Below are positions 1 through 6,562 of a DNA stretch of 18,180 bases, piece by piece (position 1 is the first letter of the stretch; each line of letters starts with the position of its first letter). The notes beneath the pieces are model-generated. The model made no database searches and was not told where the DNA came from. It worked only from the letters and a program-made list of their open reading frames with translations. Where the stretch lies: positions 1-18,180 of the forward strand of contig SLMY01000141.1 of NCBI GenBank assembly GCA_007133255.1, in the 5' to 3' direction. The position numbers and the translations under genes are program-made. Origin of the DNA: Clostridiales bacterium (GTDB lineage: Bacteria; Bacillota; Clostridia; Saccharofermentanales; UBA5734).

Positions 1-331
1 CTGCTTCAAGGATGGCATTGCTGGTTTCGGTCGCACCACTGACGGTGTCCACATCGTCTGCCGACTGTGCGGCCAGGATGTCATCGATTATCTGTGAAAA
101 TGCTGGATCGGCAATGCTTTCCGTTTCCTGATGAGAAACCACCTGTATTACATCGATACGGCCATCGTCAATGACCACCTCCAGTTCAATTTCACCACCG
201 TAACCTGACGCGCTGGCCGCATAAGTTCCGTCGTTATAACTGACATCTGGCTGAGCCGGCTCTTCTTCATTACAGGCGGTCAAACCTAAAACCAGGATGA
301 AAGCCAATAGAATGTATACAATTTTACGCAT
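1..331 (-). CDS. FMN-binding domain lipoprotein (partial, C-terminus beyond window)
   Basis: The first 110 codons are visible. The protein begins with a lipoprotein signal peptide: a short basic start, a hydrophobic core at residues 4-18 and a lipobox ending LGLTAC, so Cys20 should be lipidated and the protein held on the outer face of the membrane. The FMN-binding fold follows, with DGTY at 34-37, a glycine-rich GYGGEIE segment at 43-49 and SGATET at 98-103. In this family (NqrC/RnfG-type FMN_bind) the last Thr of that motif, here Thr103, is the site where ApbE joins FMN covalently. A ribosome binding site (AAGGAAG on the minus strand) lies about 8 bases before the ATG. Likely role: small extracellular electron carrier. 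The partner reductase is not in the window. The family call is firm; the physiological role is inferred. Confidence 0.85.
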   Translation of the reverse strand, partial: MRKIVYILLAFILVLGLTACNEEEPAQPDVSYNDGTYAASASGYGGEIELEVVIDDGRIDVIQVVSHQETESIADPAFSQIIDDILAAQSADDVDTVSGATETSNAILEA

Positions 332-441
332 GCTTAAATCTTCCTTTCTCACAGATTATCGTCAATAACCGCTCATCTAAATCATCACAATGATAGTTTA
401 TAAGTGCTACTATAGAGTATCACATGAATAAAATGATATCA

Positions 442-447
442 ATTATA
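442..447 (-). promoter_or_regulatory. Candidate -10 box for the FMN-lipoprotein gene
   Basis: A perfect TATAAT reads on the minus strand about 110 bases upstream of the lipoprotein ATG. The -35 position at 17-bp spacing holds only CTGGAA (3 of 6 matches), so the promoter is plausible but weak. Confidence 0.3.
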
Positions 448-466
448 CTCGGCATCAAAAACATTT

Positions 467-491
467 CCAGATATTTTTGCTAAAGATCTGG
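467..491 (-). terminator. Weak terminator-like hairpin after the beta-helix gene
   Basis: CCAGAT (467-472) and ATCTGG (486-491) form a stem, and three further T-A pairs inside it leave a small loop. On the minus strand it is followed by AAATGTTTTT, a broken T-tract. It lies about 43 bases past the stop of the minus-strand gene ending at 534. The stem is AT-rich and the T-tract is interrupted, so terminator activity is uncertain. Confidence 0.3.
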
Positions 492-533
492 AGTAAAACT
501 TAAGAGGGTTTACCTTGGAGGGCATCGTTTCGC

Positions 534-1244
534 TTAGTCGGTTATGGGCCCTTGCCTGATGACAATATCATTTTGCTGCTTAAAAATACTGTTTTCCGGT
601 ACAAACCCTCTGACCATCGCCAGCGGATACACCTGGCAGTTACGGCCCAGGATAGAGCCGGGATTGAGTACACTGTTGCAGCCAACCTCCGCGTAGTCTC
701 CCAGCAAAGCACCGAATTTTTTCAGCTGTGTCTCTATTATCTGGGCCCCGACACGGCAGGTGACCAGGCTGTGATTTCCTTTTACATTTGATGTGATCGC
801 GCCTGCGCCCATATGTGATTTATATCCCAGAACCGAGTCACCCACATAGTTATAGTGGGGGACCTGGACGCTGTCGAATAAAATACAGTTTTTCAGTTCA
901 GTTGAATTGCCAACAACCGTGTTCTTGCCAATCAAAGCGCTGCCTCTGATAAAAGCACAGTGCCTGATTTCTGATTCATGGTCGATAATCAGCGGGCCGG
1001 TCAGGCTGGCTGTGTCAGCTATTTTGCAGTCGCGGGCTATCCAGATTTTTTCGCCGGCATGCTCGAACTCATTTTTTGATAAATCCGGTCCCAGTTCAAG
1101 TATAATCTGGTGGATCATAGGCAGGATATCCCAGGGCCATTTGAGTGTTTCCATCCATTTATCAGCTCTTGTACGGCTGAGGTCAAATAACCGGCCAACC
1201 GCGATCATGGAAGTTGATATGTGTTGAGACGCGTCAGGATACAT
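534..1244 (-). CDS. Left-handed beta-helix (hexapeptide repeat) protein, GlmU C-terminal-like, lacking a nucleotidyltransferase domain
   Basis: A 236-residue protein. The ATG at 1244 is chosen because GAAAGGGGGT sits just upstream with good spacing; the open frame extends 30 codons further but without such a site. Residues from about 70 onward show the imperfect hexapeptide pattern of a left-handed beta-helix. They include the stretch PHYNYVGDSVLGYKSHMGAG, which is typical of the C-terminal part of sugar-1-phosphate nucleotidyltransferases and GlmU, followed by LKKFGALLGD and VGCNSVLNPGSILGRN. The N-terminal pyrophosphorylase domain is absent. Relatives are often annotated as UDP-GlcNAc pyrophosphorylase, which cannot be right for the first half-reaction; an acyltransferase or a structural/binding role is possible. 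It stands alone, divergent from araA. The fold is certain; the function is unknown. Confidence 0.8.
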   Translation of the reverse strand: MYPDASQHISTSMIAVGRLFDLSRTRADKWMETLKWPWDILPMIHQIILELGPDLSKNEFEHAGEKIWIARDCKIADTASLTGPLIIDHESEIRHCAFIRGSALIGKNTVVGNSTELKNCILFDSVQVPHYNYVGDSVLGYKSHMGAGAITSNVKGNHSLVTCRVGAQIIETQLKKFGALLGDYAEVGCNSVLNPGSILGRNCQVYPLAMVRGFVPENSIFKQQNDIVIRQGPITD

Positions 1245-1393
1245 GTGATCACCCCCTTTCAGTTTATCACGTTGAAGCGGTGATATGAAGAAAAATCGCA
1301 ATAAAGCGATAGTGGCCTTATGGATTTGTTTCAAGTCATACGTTTAAACCTGTTATTTAATTAATTTGAGACGATTAAGGCGTATAGAATGTG

Positions 1394-1399
1394 TATAAT
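1394..1399 (+). promoter_or_regulatory. Candidate -10 box for araA
   Basis: A perfect TATAAT lies 117 bases before the preferred araA start, in the AT-rich gap between two divergent genes. No good -35 hexamer is found at 16-18 bp spacing (ACGATT at 17 bp); TTGAGA at 1366-1371 is too far away. This may be an activator-dependent promoter. I could not recognise an AraR or catabolite-repression operator nearby. Confidence 0.35.
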
Positions 1400-1516
1400 A
1401 TGAATATGGCTCGCAGTGTTTAACCATTAGTTTTACGCTCTGCTATGCCTGTTAAAAAAAGTACTATATGGAGACAGTTTAGAATTTCAGTCAGAACATG
1501 ACAGGAGGTAATGAAA

Positions 1517-3007
1517 ATGAACAAATTGAGTCAGCAGCCGGTTTTCTGGTTTATTGTCGGCAGTCAGCACTTGTATGGTGAAGAAACGATCAAGCAGGTA
1601 GAAGTACATGCGCGGGAAATGGCTTTATACTGGAACAATGAAACAAACTGGCCTGCCGGTGTAGTCTACAAAGGCGTTGTTGTATCCTCTGATCAGATTA
1701 AAAAATTATTGTCTGAAGCGAATCATGATCCATCCTGCGCTGGCGTGATCAGCTGGATGCATACTTTTTCTCCGTCAAAGATGTGGATAGCCGGACTTCG
1801 TGATTATAAAAAACCTTATTTGCATCTGAATACCCAGTTTAATCGTGATATTCCCTGGAATGAGATTGACATGGATTTCATGAATCTGAACCAATCGGCT
1901 CATGGTGACCGCGAACATGGTTTTATAGGCGCCAGGCTGCGCATGCCAAGAAAAATTATCGCGGGTTACTGGAAAGACGCTGCTGTCCTGGACCGTATGG
2001 AGGCTTTTATGCGGGTCGCGATCGGGATCAGAGTTGGTCAAACCTTGCGCTGTGCCAGATTTGGCGATAATATGCGTGATGTCGCGGTAACTGAAGGTGA
2101 TAAAGTTGAAGCAGAACGTGTCTTTGGCTGGTCTGTTAACTATTATCCGCTTGGCGATCTGGTTTCTTTTGTTGAAGGGGCCGCTGATGGCGATATAAAC
2201 GCGATTATGGACCAGTACCACCAGCGATACGATTTTAAGACCGACGACCTTGACGCTGTCCGCTACCAGGCGAAACTGGAATGCGGCCTTCGCGGTTTTC
2301 TTGATCAAGGTGGTTTTCAAGCCTTTACCTCAACCTTCGAGGATCTGCATGGCCTGGAGCAGCTCGAAGGGCTCGCGGCTCAGAATATGATGCTGGACGG
2401 CTATGGGTATGGTGCTGAAGGTGACTGGAAAACAGCCTGTCTGACTCATGTTATGAAGAAAATGGCTGAGGGGCTGAACAAAGGCACGTCTTTTATGGAG
2501 GATTATACCTATCATCTGGAGCCGGGCCATGAACTGGTACTGGGGGCTCATATGCTGGAAGTTTGTCCGTCGATAGCTGCCGGCAGACCTGCCATAGAGG
2601 TTCATCAACTGGGTATCGGCAACCGCAAACCGCCGGCCAGACTTGTTTTTGAAGGCGCGAGCGGACCTGCCGTGCTTGCGTCACTGGTTGATATGGGAGG
2701 CCGCATGCGGCTGATTGTCAATGATTGTGAAGCTGTTACGCCTTTACAGCAGATGCCTAAACTGCCGGTCGCCAGAGTGATGTGGAAACCTGAGCCGAAT
2801 CTGCAGACTTCGGCAGAAGCCTGGATCCTTTGCGGCGGCGCTCATCATACCGTTATGAGCTATGCGCTGAACAGCACCCATCTGCGTGATTTCGCCGAAA
2901 TGACTGGACTGGAATTCATTCATATTAATCAGGACGCCGATATACAGGCCCTTAAAAAAGAACTACTGTGGAACGAACTGGCCTTTAAACTCAATATGCA
3001 GCCCTGA
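1517..3007 (+). CDS. araA: L-arabinose isomerase
   Basis: It converts L-arabinose to L-ribulose in the cytoplasm, the first step of bacterial arabinose use, and needs Mn2+. The 496-residue length matches the family (about 495-500). The N-terminus carries FWFIVGSQHLYGEE, a signature of the enzyme. The likely metal and catalytic residues are Glu301 (in GYGAEGDWK), Glu328 (in SFMEDY), His345 (in GAHMLEV) and His444 (in GAHHTVMSY). Two in-frame ATGs exist, at 1511 and 1517. AGGAGG at 1503-1508 is only 2 bases from the first but 8 from the second, so 1517 is preferred. No araB, araD or araR is seen nearby; the next gene is a permease 45 bases downstream. Family members may also act on D-galactose. 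Confidence 0.95.
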   Translation: MNKLSQQPVFWFIVGSQHLYGEETIKQVEVHAREMALYWNNETNWPAGVVYKGVVVSSDQIKKLLSEANHDPSCAGVISWMHTFSPSKMWIAGLRDYKKPYLHLNTQFNRDIPWNEIDMDFMNLNQSAHGDREHGFIGARLRMPRKIIAGYWKDAAVLDRMEAFMRVAIGIRVGQTLRCARFGDNMRDVAVTEGDKVEAERVFGWSVNYYPLGDLVSFVEGAADGDINAIMDQYHQRYDFKTDDLDAVRYQAKLECGLRGFLDQGGFQAFTSTFEDLHGLEQLEGLAAQNMMLDGYGYGAEGDWKTACLTHVMKKMAEGLNKGTSFMEDYTYHLEPGHELVLGAHMLEVCPSIAAGRPAIEVHQLGIGNRKPPARLVFEGASGPAVLASLVDMGGRMRLIVNDCEAVTPLQQMPKLPVARVMWKPEPNLQTSAEAWILCGGAHHTVMSYALNSTHLRDFAEMTGLEFIHINQDADIQALKKELLWNELAFKLNMQP

Positions 3008-3052
3008 TCTGATTTGGTTATGATACACTGCTGATGAGTGGAGCGTTAAAGA

Positions 3053-3994
3053 TTGATACTAGATAACACGTTTATAGTGATCACCCAGGTTCTCATTTTA
3101 TTTATCCTGATTGGTGTCGGGTTTATTGCCGGTAAAGTCAGAATGGTCAATGATCAGGGCATTCGCCAGTTAACAAATATACTGCTGGTTATTATTACAC
3201 CCAGTCTTATCTTTCAGTCTTTTCAAACAGCTTTTGATGTCAGTTTGATCAGAGGGATGCTGATTGCTCTGGTCAGCGCGATTTTCAGTCACCTGGCTGG
3301 CGCTCTGATCGGCTGGGTGATTTATCACAAATCACCGGATGACCGTTCAAGAGTCATGCAGTTTTCGGTTGTCTTTTCAAACTGCGGTTTCATGTGCATA
3401 CCGCTGCTTGACGCAATACTGGGCAGCCGAGGCGTTTTATATGGCTCTGTCTATATAGCGGTTTTCAATATCGCGCAGTGGACGTATGGCGTGCGCCTGA
3501 TGACTGGCGGCAATGAGTCAATGAATTTTAAACGGGCGTTGATCAATCCCGGTAATGTCTCAATAATGATCGCGCTGCCATTGTTTTTGCTGGGCGTGCG
3601 GCTGCCGGCAGTGCCTACTCTGGTTATCGGGCATCTGTCCGCGATCAACTCGCCTCTGGCGATGATGTTGATAGGCGCGCAGCTATCAATGATTAAATTG
3701 AGCAGTATTTTTACCGACCGCGATGTCATTGGGTCTTCACTCCTGCGTTTATTCGCGGTTCCTGTTATTGTCATTTTGGCCCTTGCCGCTGTGCCGCTTG
3801 AAATGGACCGGATTTTGTTTCTGGCCTGCGTGATACCCGCCGCGGCACCTACCGCTGCAGGCGTTGCCCTGTTTGCCACCCGGCACGATCAGAACGCGAT
3901 GCTGGCCACCCGCAATATCGCTTTTTCAACGATGCTTTCCATTGTCTCAATACCTCTGCTTATTTTGCTAAGCGATTTTCTGAGGGGTTATTGA
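3053..3994 (+). CDS. AEC-family (auxin efflux carrier-like) permease
   Basis: A 313-residue integral membrane protein with about ten hydrophobic segments spread over its length in two halves, the pattern of the AEC/BASS-like fold. The first segment contains ILFILIGVGFIAGK; later marks are NCGFMCIPLL, the Pro-rich end of that helix, and the small-residue run IPAAAPTAAGVALFA near the C-terminus. Bacterial members move organic acids such as malate or malonate, or are uncharacterised; the substrate cannot be told from sequence. Translation appears to start at a TTG (3053), with GTGGAG about 9 bases upstream; no in-frame ATG is nearby. It probably shares the araA transcript. Its stop codon lies inside the promoter of the following tRNA gene. 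Confidence 0.8.
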   Translation: MILDNTFIVITQVLILFILIGVGFIAGKVRMVNDQGIRQLTNILLVIITPSLIFQSFQTAFDVSLIRGMLIALVSAIFSHLAGALIGWVIYHKSPDDRSRVMQFSVVFSNCGFMCIPLLDAILGSRGVLYGSVYIAVFNIAQWTYGVRLMTGGNESMNFKRALINPGNVSIMIALPLFLLGVRLPAVPTLVIGHLSAINSPLAMMLIGAQLSMIKLSSIFTDRDVIGSSLLRLFAVPVIVILALAAVPLEMDRILFLACVIPAAAPTAAGVALFATRHDQNAMLATRNIAFSTMLSIVSIPLLILLSDFLRGY

Positions 3995-4019
3995 CAGATC
4001 GGCCTTTAACGATTAGAAT
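3991..4019 (+). promoter_or_regulatory. Promoter of tRNA-Pro
   Basis: A perfect TTGACA (3991-3996) and TAGAAT (4014-4019; 5 of 6) are separated by exactly 17 bp. The expected start is near 4026, about 9 bases before the mature tRNA end. The -35 box contains the TGA stop codon of the upstream permease gene. Confidence 0.8.
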
Positions 4020-4034
4020 TATACAGGCTGACAA

Positions 4035-4111
4035 CGAGGTGTAGCGCAGTTGGCTAGCGCGCCTGCTTTGGGAGCAGGATGTCGGGGGTTCAAGTCCCTT
4101 CACCTCGACCA
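4035..4111 (+). tRNA. tRNA-Pro, anticodon TGG
   Basis: A 77-base cloverleaf. The acceptor stem CGAGGTG (4035-4041) pairs with CACCTCG (4101-4107), followed by A73 and an encoded CCA end. The anticodon stem CCTGC/GCAGG (4062-4066, 4074-4078) frames the loop TTTGGGA, putting anticodon TGG at 4069-4071, which reads CCN proline codons. The T-arm contains GGTTCAAGTCC. A promoter of its own and a strong terminator flank it, so it is a single-gene transcription unit. Confidence 0.97.
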
Positions 4112-4112
4112 G

Positions 4113-4150
4113 AAAAACGTCTGAAACTTTAGTGTTTCAGACGTTTTTTT
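4113..4150 (+). terminator. Rho-independent terminator of tRNA-Pro
   Basis: ACGTCTGAAAC (4117-4127) pairs perfectly with GTTTCAGACGT (4134-4144) around a 6-base loop, followed by six T's at 4145-4150. It begins two bases after the tRNA CCA end. The upstream A-run would extend the stem and gives a mirrored T-tract on the other strand, so the element could also stop minus-strand transcripts coming from the gene at 4314-5114. Confidence 0.95.
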
Positions 4151-4313
4151 CTAGTCAGGAAGGAGCTTACGCAGGATCAGAATATGCCAGATAAAATACT
4201 TTATTGATCAAGATACAGCTGAGAGTAAAAACGCTGTCTGATTGATCGGATGAATATCATGTGAGGTAATACCAAAAAAAGCGCTTGATATCTGGAAACA
4301 GATTCATAACTGT

Positions 4314-5114
4314 TTAGTTGTTGAATTTTGATTTAATCCGGATATAAATATGCTTAGAAGATGAATGGCCGGTTTCCCTGACATCGATCTCGTATCGTCC
4401 TATGGCCTTGATCATGGGTGTCAGCTTCTCATAACCGTAATTACGGGAGTCAAATGAAGGTTGTTTTTTCAAAAGCAGGCTGCCAACTTCTCCAAGATAA
4501 GCCCAGCCGTTTTCATCCTCCACATCGCTGATGGTTGAAGAGATCAGCTTAATGACGTCAGGACTTATTTTCTTGATCGTTTTTTTCTTGTTTGGAGCAG
4601 CTCTGGATGGCTTATATTCCGGCGCCGCTGATGTGCTGGTATCGTGATCGTCCGCAGTGGTTTCATCAAGTATTTCCAGATAAATGAATCGGTCGCAGGC
4701 AGCGATAAACGCGTTAGGCGTTTTCTGTTCGCCTATACCGTAAACAGTTTTACCGGCCTCACGAAGCCGCATAGCCAGGCGGGTGAAATCGCTGTCACTC
4801 GAAACCAGACAAAAACTGTCGGCTTTATCAGAGTACAGGATATCCATCGCGTCAATGATCATCGCGGAATCGGTCGCGTTTTTACCAGACGTATAGCCAA
4901 ACTGCTGAATGGGCGTGATCGCGTAATCCAGCAGCAGTGTTTTCCAACTTCCCAGATTAGGACGCGTCCAGTCACCATAAATGCGCTTGATGGTCGGATT
5001 ACCGTATCGGGCAATTTCCTCCATCATACCGCGAATATTCTGCGCTGAGACATTGTCGGCGTCAATCAGGACAGCCATGCGAATCTCACTTGGTTTTTCA
5101 GGGTTTTTTTCCAT
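4314..5114 (-). CDS. NYN domain (LabA/DUF88-type PIN-like nuclease fold) protein with C-terminal LOTUS/OST-HTH domain
   Basis: A 266-residue protein. The N-terminal domain (about 13-150) has the acidic residues of a NYN/PIN-like metal-dependent RNase: LIDADN (Asp18, Asp20, Asn21), ATDSAMIID (Asp82, Asp88) and SSDSDF (Asp107, Asp109). A charged linker rich in Lys, Ala and Ser (about 155-177) leads to a C-terminal domain (about 178-266) of LOTUS/OST-HTH type, which includes GWAYLGEVGSLLLKKQPSF and ends IYIRIKSKF; such domains bind RNA, especially G-rich or structured RNA. The start is backed by TGAGGA 7 bases upstream. LabA-like proteins are widespread, but the bacterial targets are mostly unknown. 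It is transcribed divergently from the phosphofructokinase gene. RNase activity is a family-based prediction. Confidence 0.88.
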   Translation of the reverse strand: MEKNPEKPSEIRMAVLIDADNVSAQNIRGMMEEIARYGNPTIKRIYGDWTRPNLGSWKTLLLDYAITPIQQFGYTSGKNATDSAMIIDAMDILYSDKADSFCLVSSDSDFTRLAMRLREAGKTVYGIGEQKTPNAFIAACDRFIYLEILDETTADDHDTSTSAAPEYKPSRAAPNKKKTIKKISPDVIKLISSTISDVEDENGWAYLGEVGSLLLKKQPSFDSRNYGYEKLTPMIKAIGRYEIDVRETGHSSSKHIYIRIKSKFNN

Positions 5115-5170
5115 AAAAGTATCCTCAAGATTTCTGATATCAAATTTTTATATAAAGGTGTCTTAACATT

Positions 5171-5199
5171 AATATACCTGATTTTACCGGCGCTGTACA
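5171..5199 (-). promoter_or_regulatory. Candidate promoter of the NYN-LOTUS gene
   Basis: Reading the minus strand, TGTACA (5194-5199; 4 of 6 matches to TTGACA), a 17-bp spacer and TATATT (5171-5176; 5 of 6 matches) are in place about 57 bases before the ATG. The TGTACA box is a palindrome and is also a possible -35 for the opposite promoter. Confidence 0.45.
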
Positions 5200-5224
5200 C
5201 GAAAAGGGTGTGATAGCGTATAAT
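5194..5224 (+). promoter_or_regulatory. Candidate promoter of the phosphofructokinase gene
   Basis: A perfect TATAAT at 5219-5224 has the palindromic TGTACA (5194-5199) upstream at a long 19-bp spacing; at 17 bp the sequence is TACACG. The -10 is convincing, the -35 less so. The leader to the ATG would be about 130 bases. Confidence 0.45.
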
Positions 5225-5239
5225 AATCATATAAACAGT

Positions 5240-5281
5240 CGCGATCAGGAGACGGAAAATAAACCGTTTAAGCGCGATCAG
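5240..5281 (+). promoter_or_regulatory. Direct repeats and palindrome in the phosphofructokinase leader
   Basis: CGCGATCAG occurs at 5240-5248 and again at 5273-5281, start to start 33 bp, close to three helical turns. Between them lies the palindrome TAAACCGTTTA (5260-5270). The set sits just downstream of the TATAAT box, where a repressor would act. No known operator consensus was recognised; it may be chance. Confidence 0.3.
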
Positions 5282-5358
5282 ATTTATTTTTTAAAGATAG
5301 ATAACGCTCTTGAGCAGCAAAATGGAAGTCATACATTATTAAGGAGGCGTTCAAAATC

Positions 5359-6447
5359 ATGAAAATAATAGGTATGCTGACAAGCGGCGGTGACTGCCAG
5401 GGGCTTAATACCGCTTTGCGTGGTGTCGCCAAGGCGCTTTATGAAGTTTGGCAGGATGACGTGAAAATCATTGGTTTTCTGGATGGTTTTCGCGGCCTGA
5501 TGGAAAATGATATTCGTATTATGCAGCCACGGGATTTTTCAGGTATTTTAACGGTTGGAGGTACTATTCTTGGTACCTCAAGGCAACCCTTCAAGCAGAT
5601 GCTTGATCCGCTCGATCCTCTTAGAGATGACAGTCCGACCAAACTGAAGGCGATGGTGGAGACGGCCAACGCTCATCAGCTTGACGCGCTGGTTGTGCTG
5701 GGAGGCAACGGCACCCATAAAACCGCACACCTGCTGTCGGAAAAAGGCGTACCGGTTGTATCGCTGCCGAAGACGATTGATAATGATTTATGGGGCACTG
5801 ATATTACGTTTGGCTTTCAAAGCGCGGTTAATATCGCTACTGATGTGATTGACAGTATTCATACCACAGCGACTTCACATGGCCGTGTTTTCCTTATAGA
5901 GCTGATGGGCAATAAAGCCGGCTGGCTGACCTTGCATGCTGGCGTTGCCGGCGGAGCTGATGTTATTTTAATCCCTGAGATTCCTTATGATCTGGATATT
6001 ATTATTGAGGCTCTGGAAAAAAGACAGCGGCAGAAGAAAAAATTCTCGATCATCGCGATCGCCGAAGGCGCGATATCGAAAAAGGAAGCGGACATGTCAA
6101 AAAAAGAACGGCGCGACGCACGTATGGACTGGCATTATCCTTCTGTCGCGTATAAAGTCGCTCATGATCTGGAGCAGAAGACGGGCCAGGAAATTCGAGT
6201 CACAGTGCCCGGTCATTATCAGCGAGGCGGAACGCCCTGCCCCTTTGATCGAGTTCTGGCCACCACCCTTGGAACGGCAGCGGCCAGCTTGATTCAAAAA
6301 GAGACGTTCGGATACATGGTGGGCACCCGGCAGCAGAAAATAAAAGCTGTCCCGCTTGCTGAAGTGGCAGGCCGCCGCCGTGATGTTCCGGAAGACGATC
6401 TTCTGGTTCAGTCGGCAAAAGCGCTGGGTGTGTCGTTCGGAAACTGA
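5359..6447 (+). CDS. pfkA: 6-phosphofructokinase (PfkA family, mixed ATP/PPi-type active site)
   Basis: It phosphorylates fructose 6-phosphate to fructose 1,6-bisphosphate in the cytoplasm. The 362-residue length is near that of the long bacterial PFK group (classical E. coli type about 320). Motifs: GMLTSGGDCQGLN (5-17) for nucleotide binding; GGNGTHKT (115-122), the phosphoryl-donor site; PKTIDND (137-143) with catalytic Asp141; and GRVFLIELMGNKAGWL, the sugar-phosphate part. In E. coli numbering, position 104 is Gly (ATP type; Gly118 here) while 124 is Lys (as in PPi enzymes; Lys138 here), and Asp103 is replaced by Asn117. This resembles a second PFK clade I recall from Clostridia. The donor (ATP, PPi or both) cannot be fixed from sequence. 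AAGGAGG precedes the ATG by 11 bases. The polyphosphate genes ppx and ppk follow. Confidence 0.92.
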   Translation: MKIIGMLTSGGDCQGLNTALRGVAKALYEVWQDDVKIIGFLDGFRGLMENDIRIMQPRDFSGILTVGGTILGTSRQPFKQMLDPLDPLRDDSPTKLKAMVETANAHQLDALVVLGGNGTHKTAHLLSEKGVPVVSLPKTIDNDLWGTDITFGFQSAVNIATDVIDSIHTTATSHGRVFLIELMGNKAGWLTLHAGVAGGADVILIPEIPYDLDIIIEALEKRQRQKKKFSIIAIAEGAISKKEADMSKKERRDARMDWHYPSVAYKVAHDLEQKTGQEIRVTVPGHYQRGGTPCPFDRVLATTLGTAAASLIQKETFGYMVGTRQQKIKAVPLAEVAGRRRDVPEDDLLVQSAKALGVSFGN

Positions 6448-6562
6448 CCCGGGACAATTGATTTGAGCCTGGCGAGCGACACATAGACACAATCATGTCA
6501 TGTTCAGGCAGACTAACGGCCTGTACGCGTATGGATGACCAGAAGAATTGAAAGGACAGATT

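Noticed and set aside
552..1227. Plus-strand open frames of 79 and 106 codons
   Set aside because: Both lie antisense to the well-supported beta-helix gene, lack ribosome binding sites and resemble no family.
1335..1516. AraR operator or catabolite-repression (cre) site before araA
   Set aside because: The GTTTAAAC palindrome at the start of the gap matches neither consensus, and no other candidate was convincing.
1775..2684. Minus-strand open frames inside araA
   Set aside because: They are shadows of a clearly coding gene; no motifs or start signals.
4274..4303. Possible minus-strand terminator after the NYN gene
   Set aside because: The ATCTG/CAGAT stem has only five pairs and is 9 bases from the seven-T tract; the strong tRNA terminator further on can serve instead.
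4644..5048. 134-codon plus-strand frame inside the NYN gene
   Set aside because: Antisense to a gene with intact catalytic motifs and a good start site.
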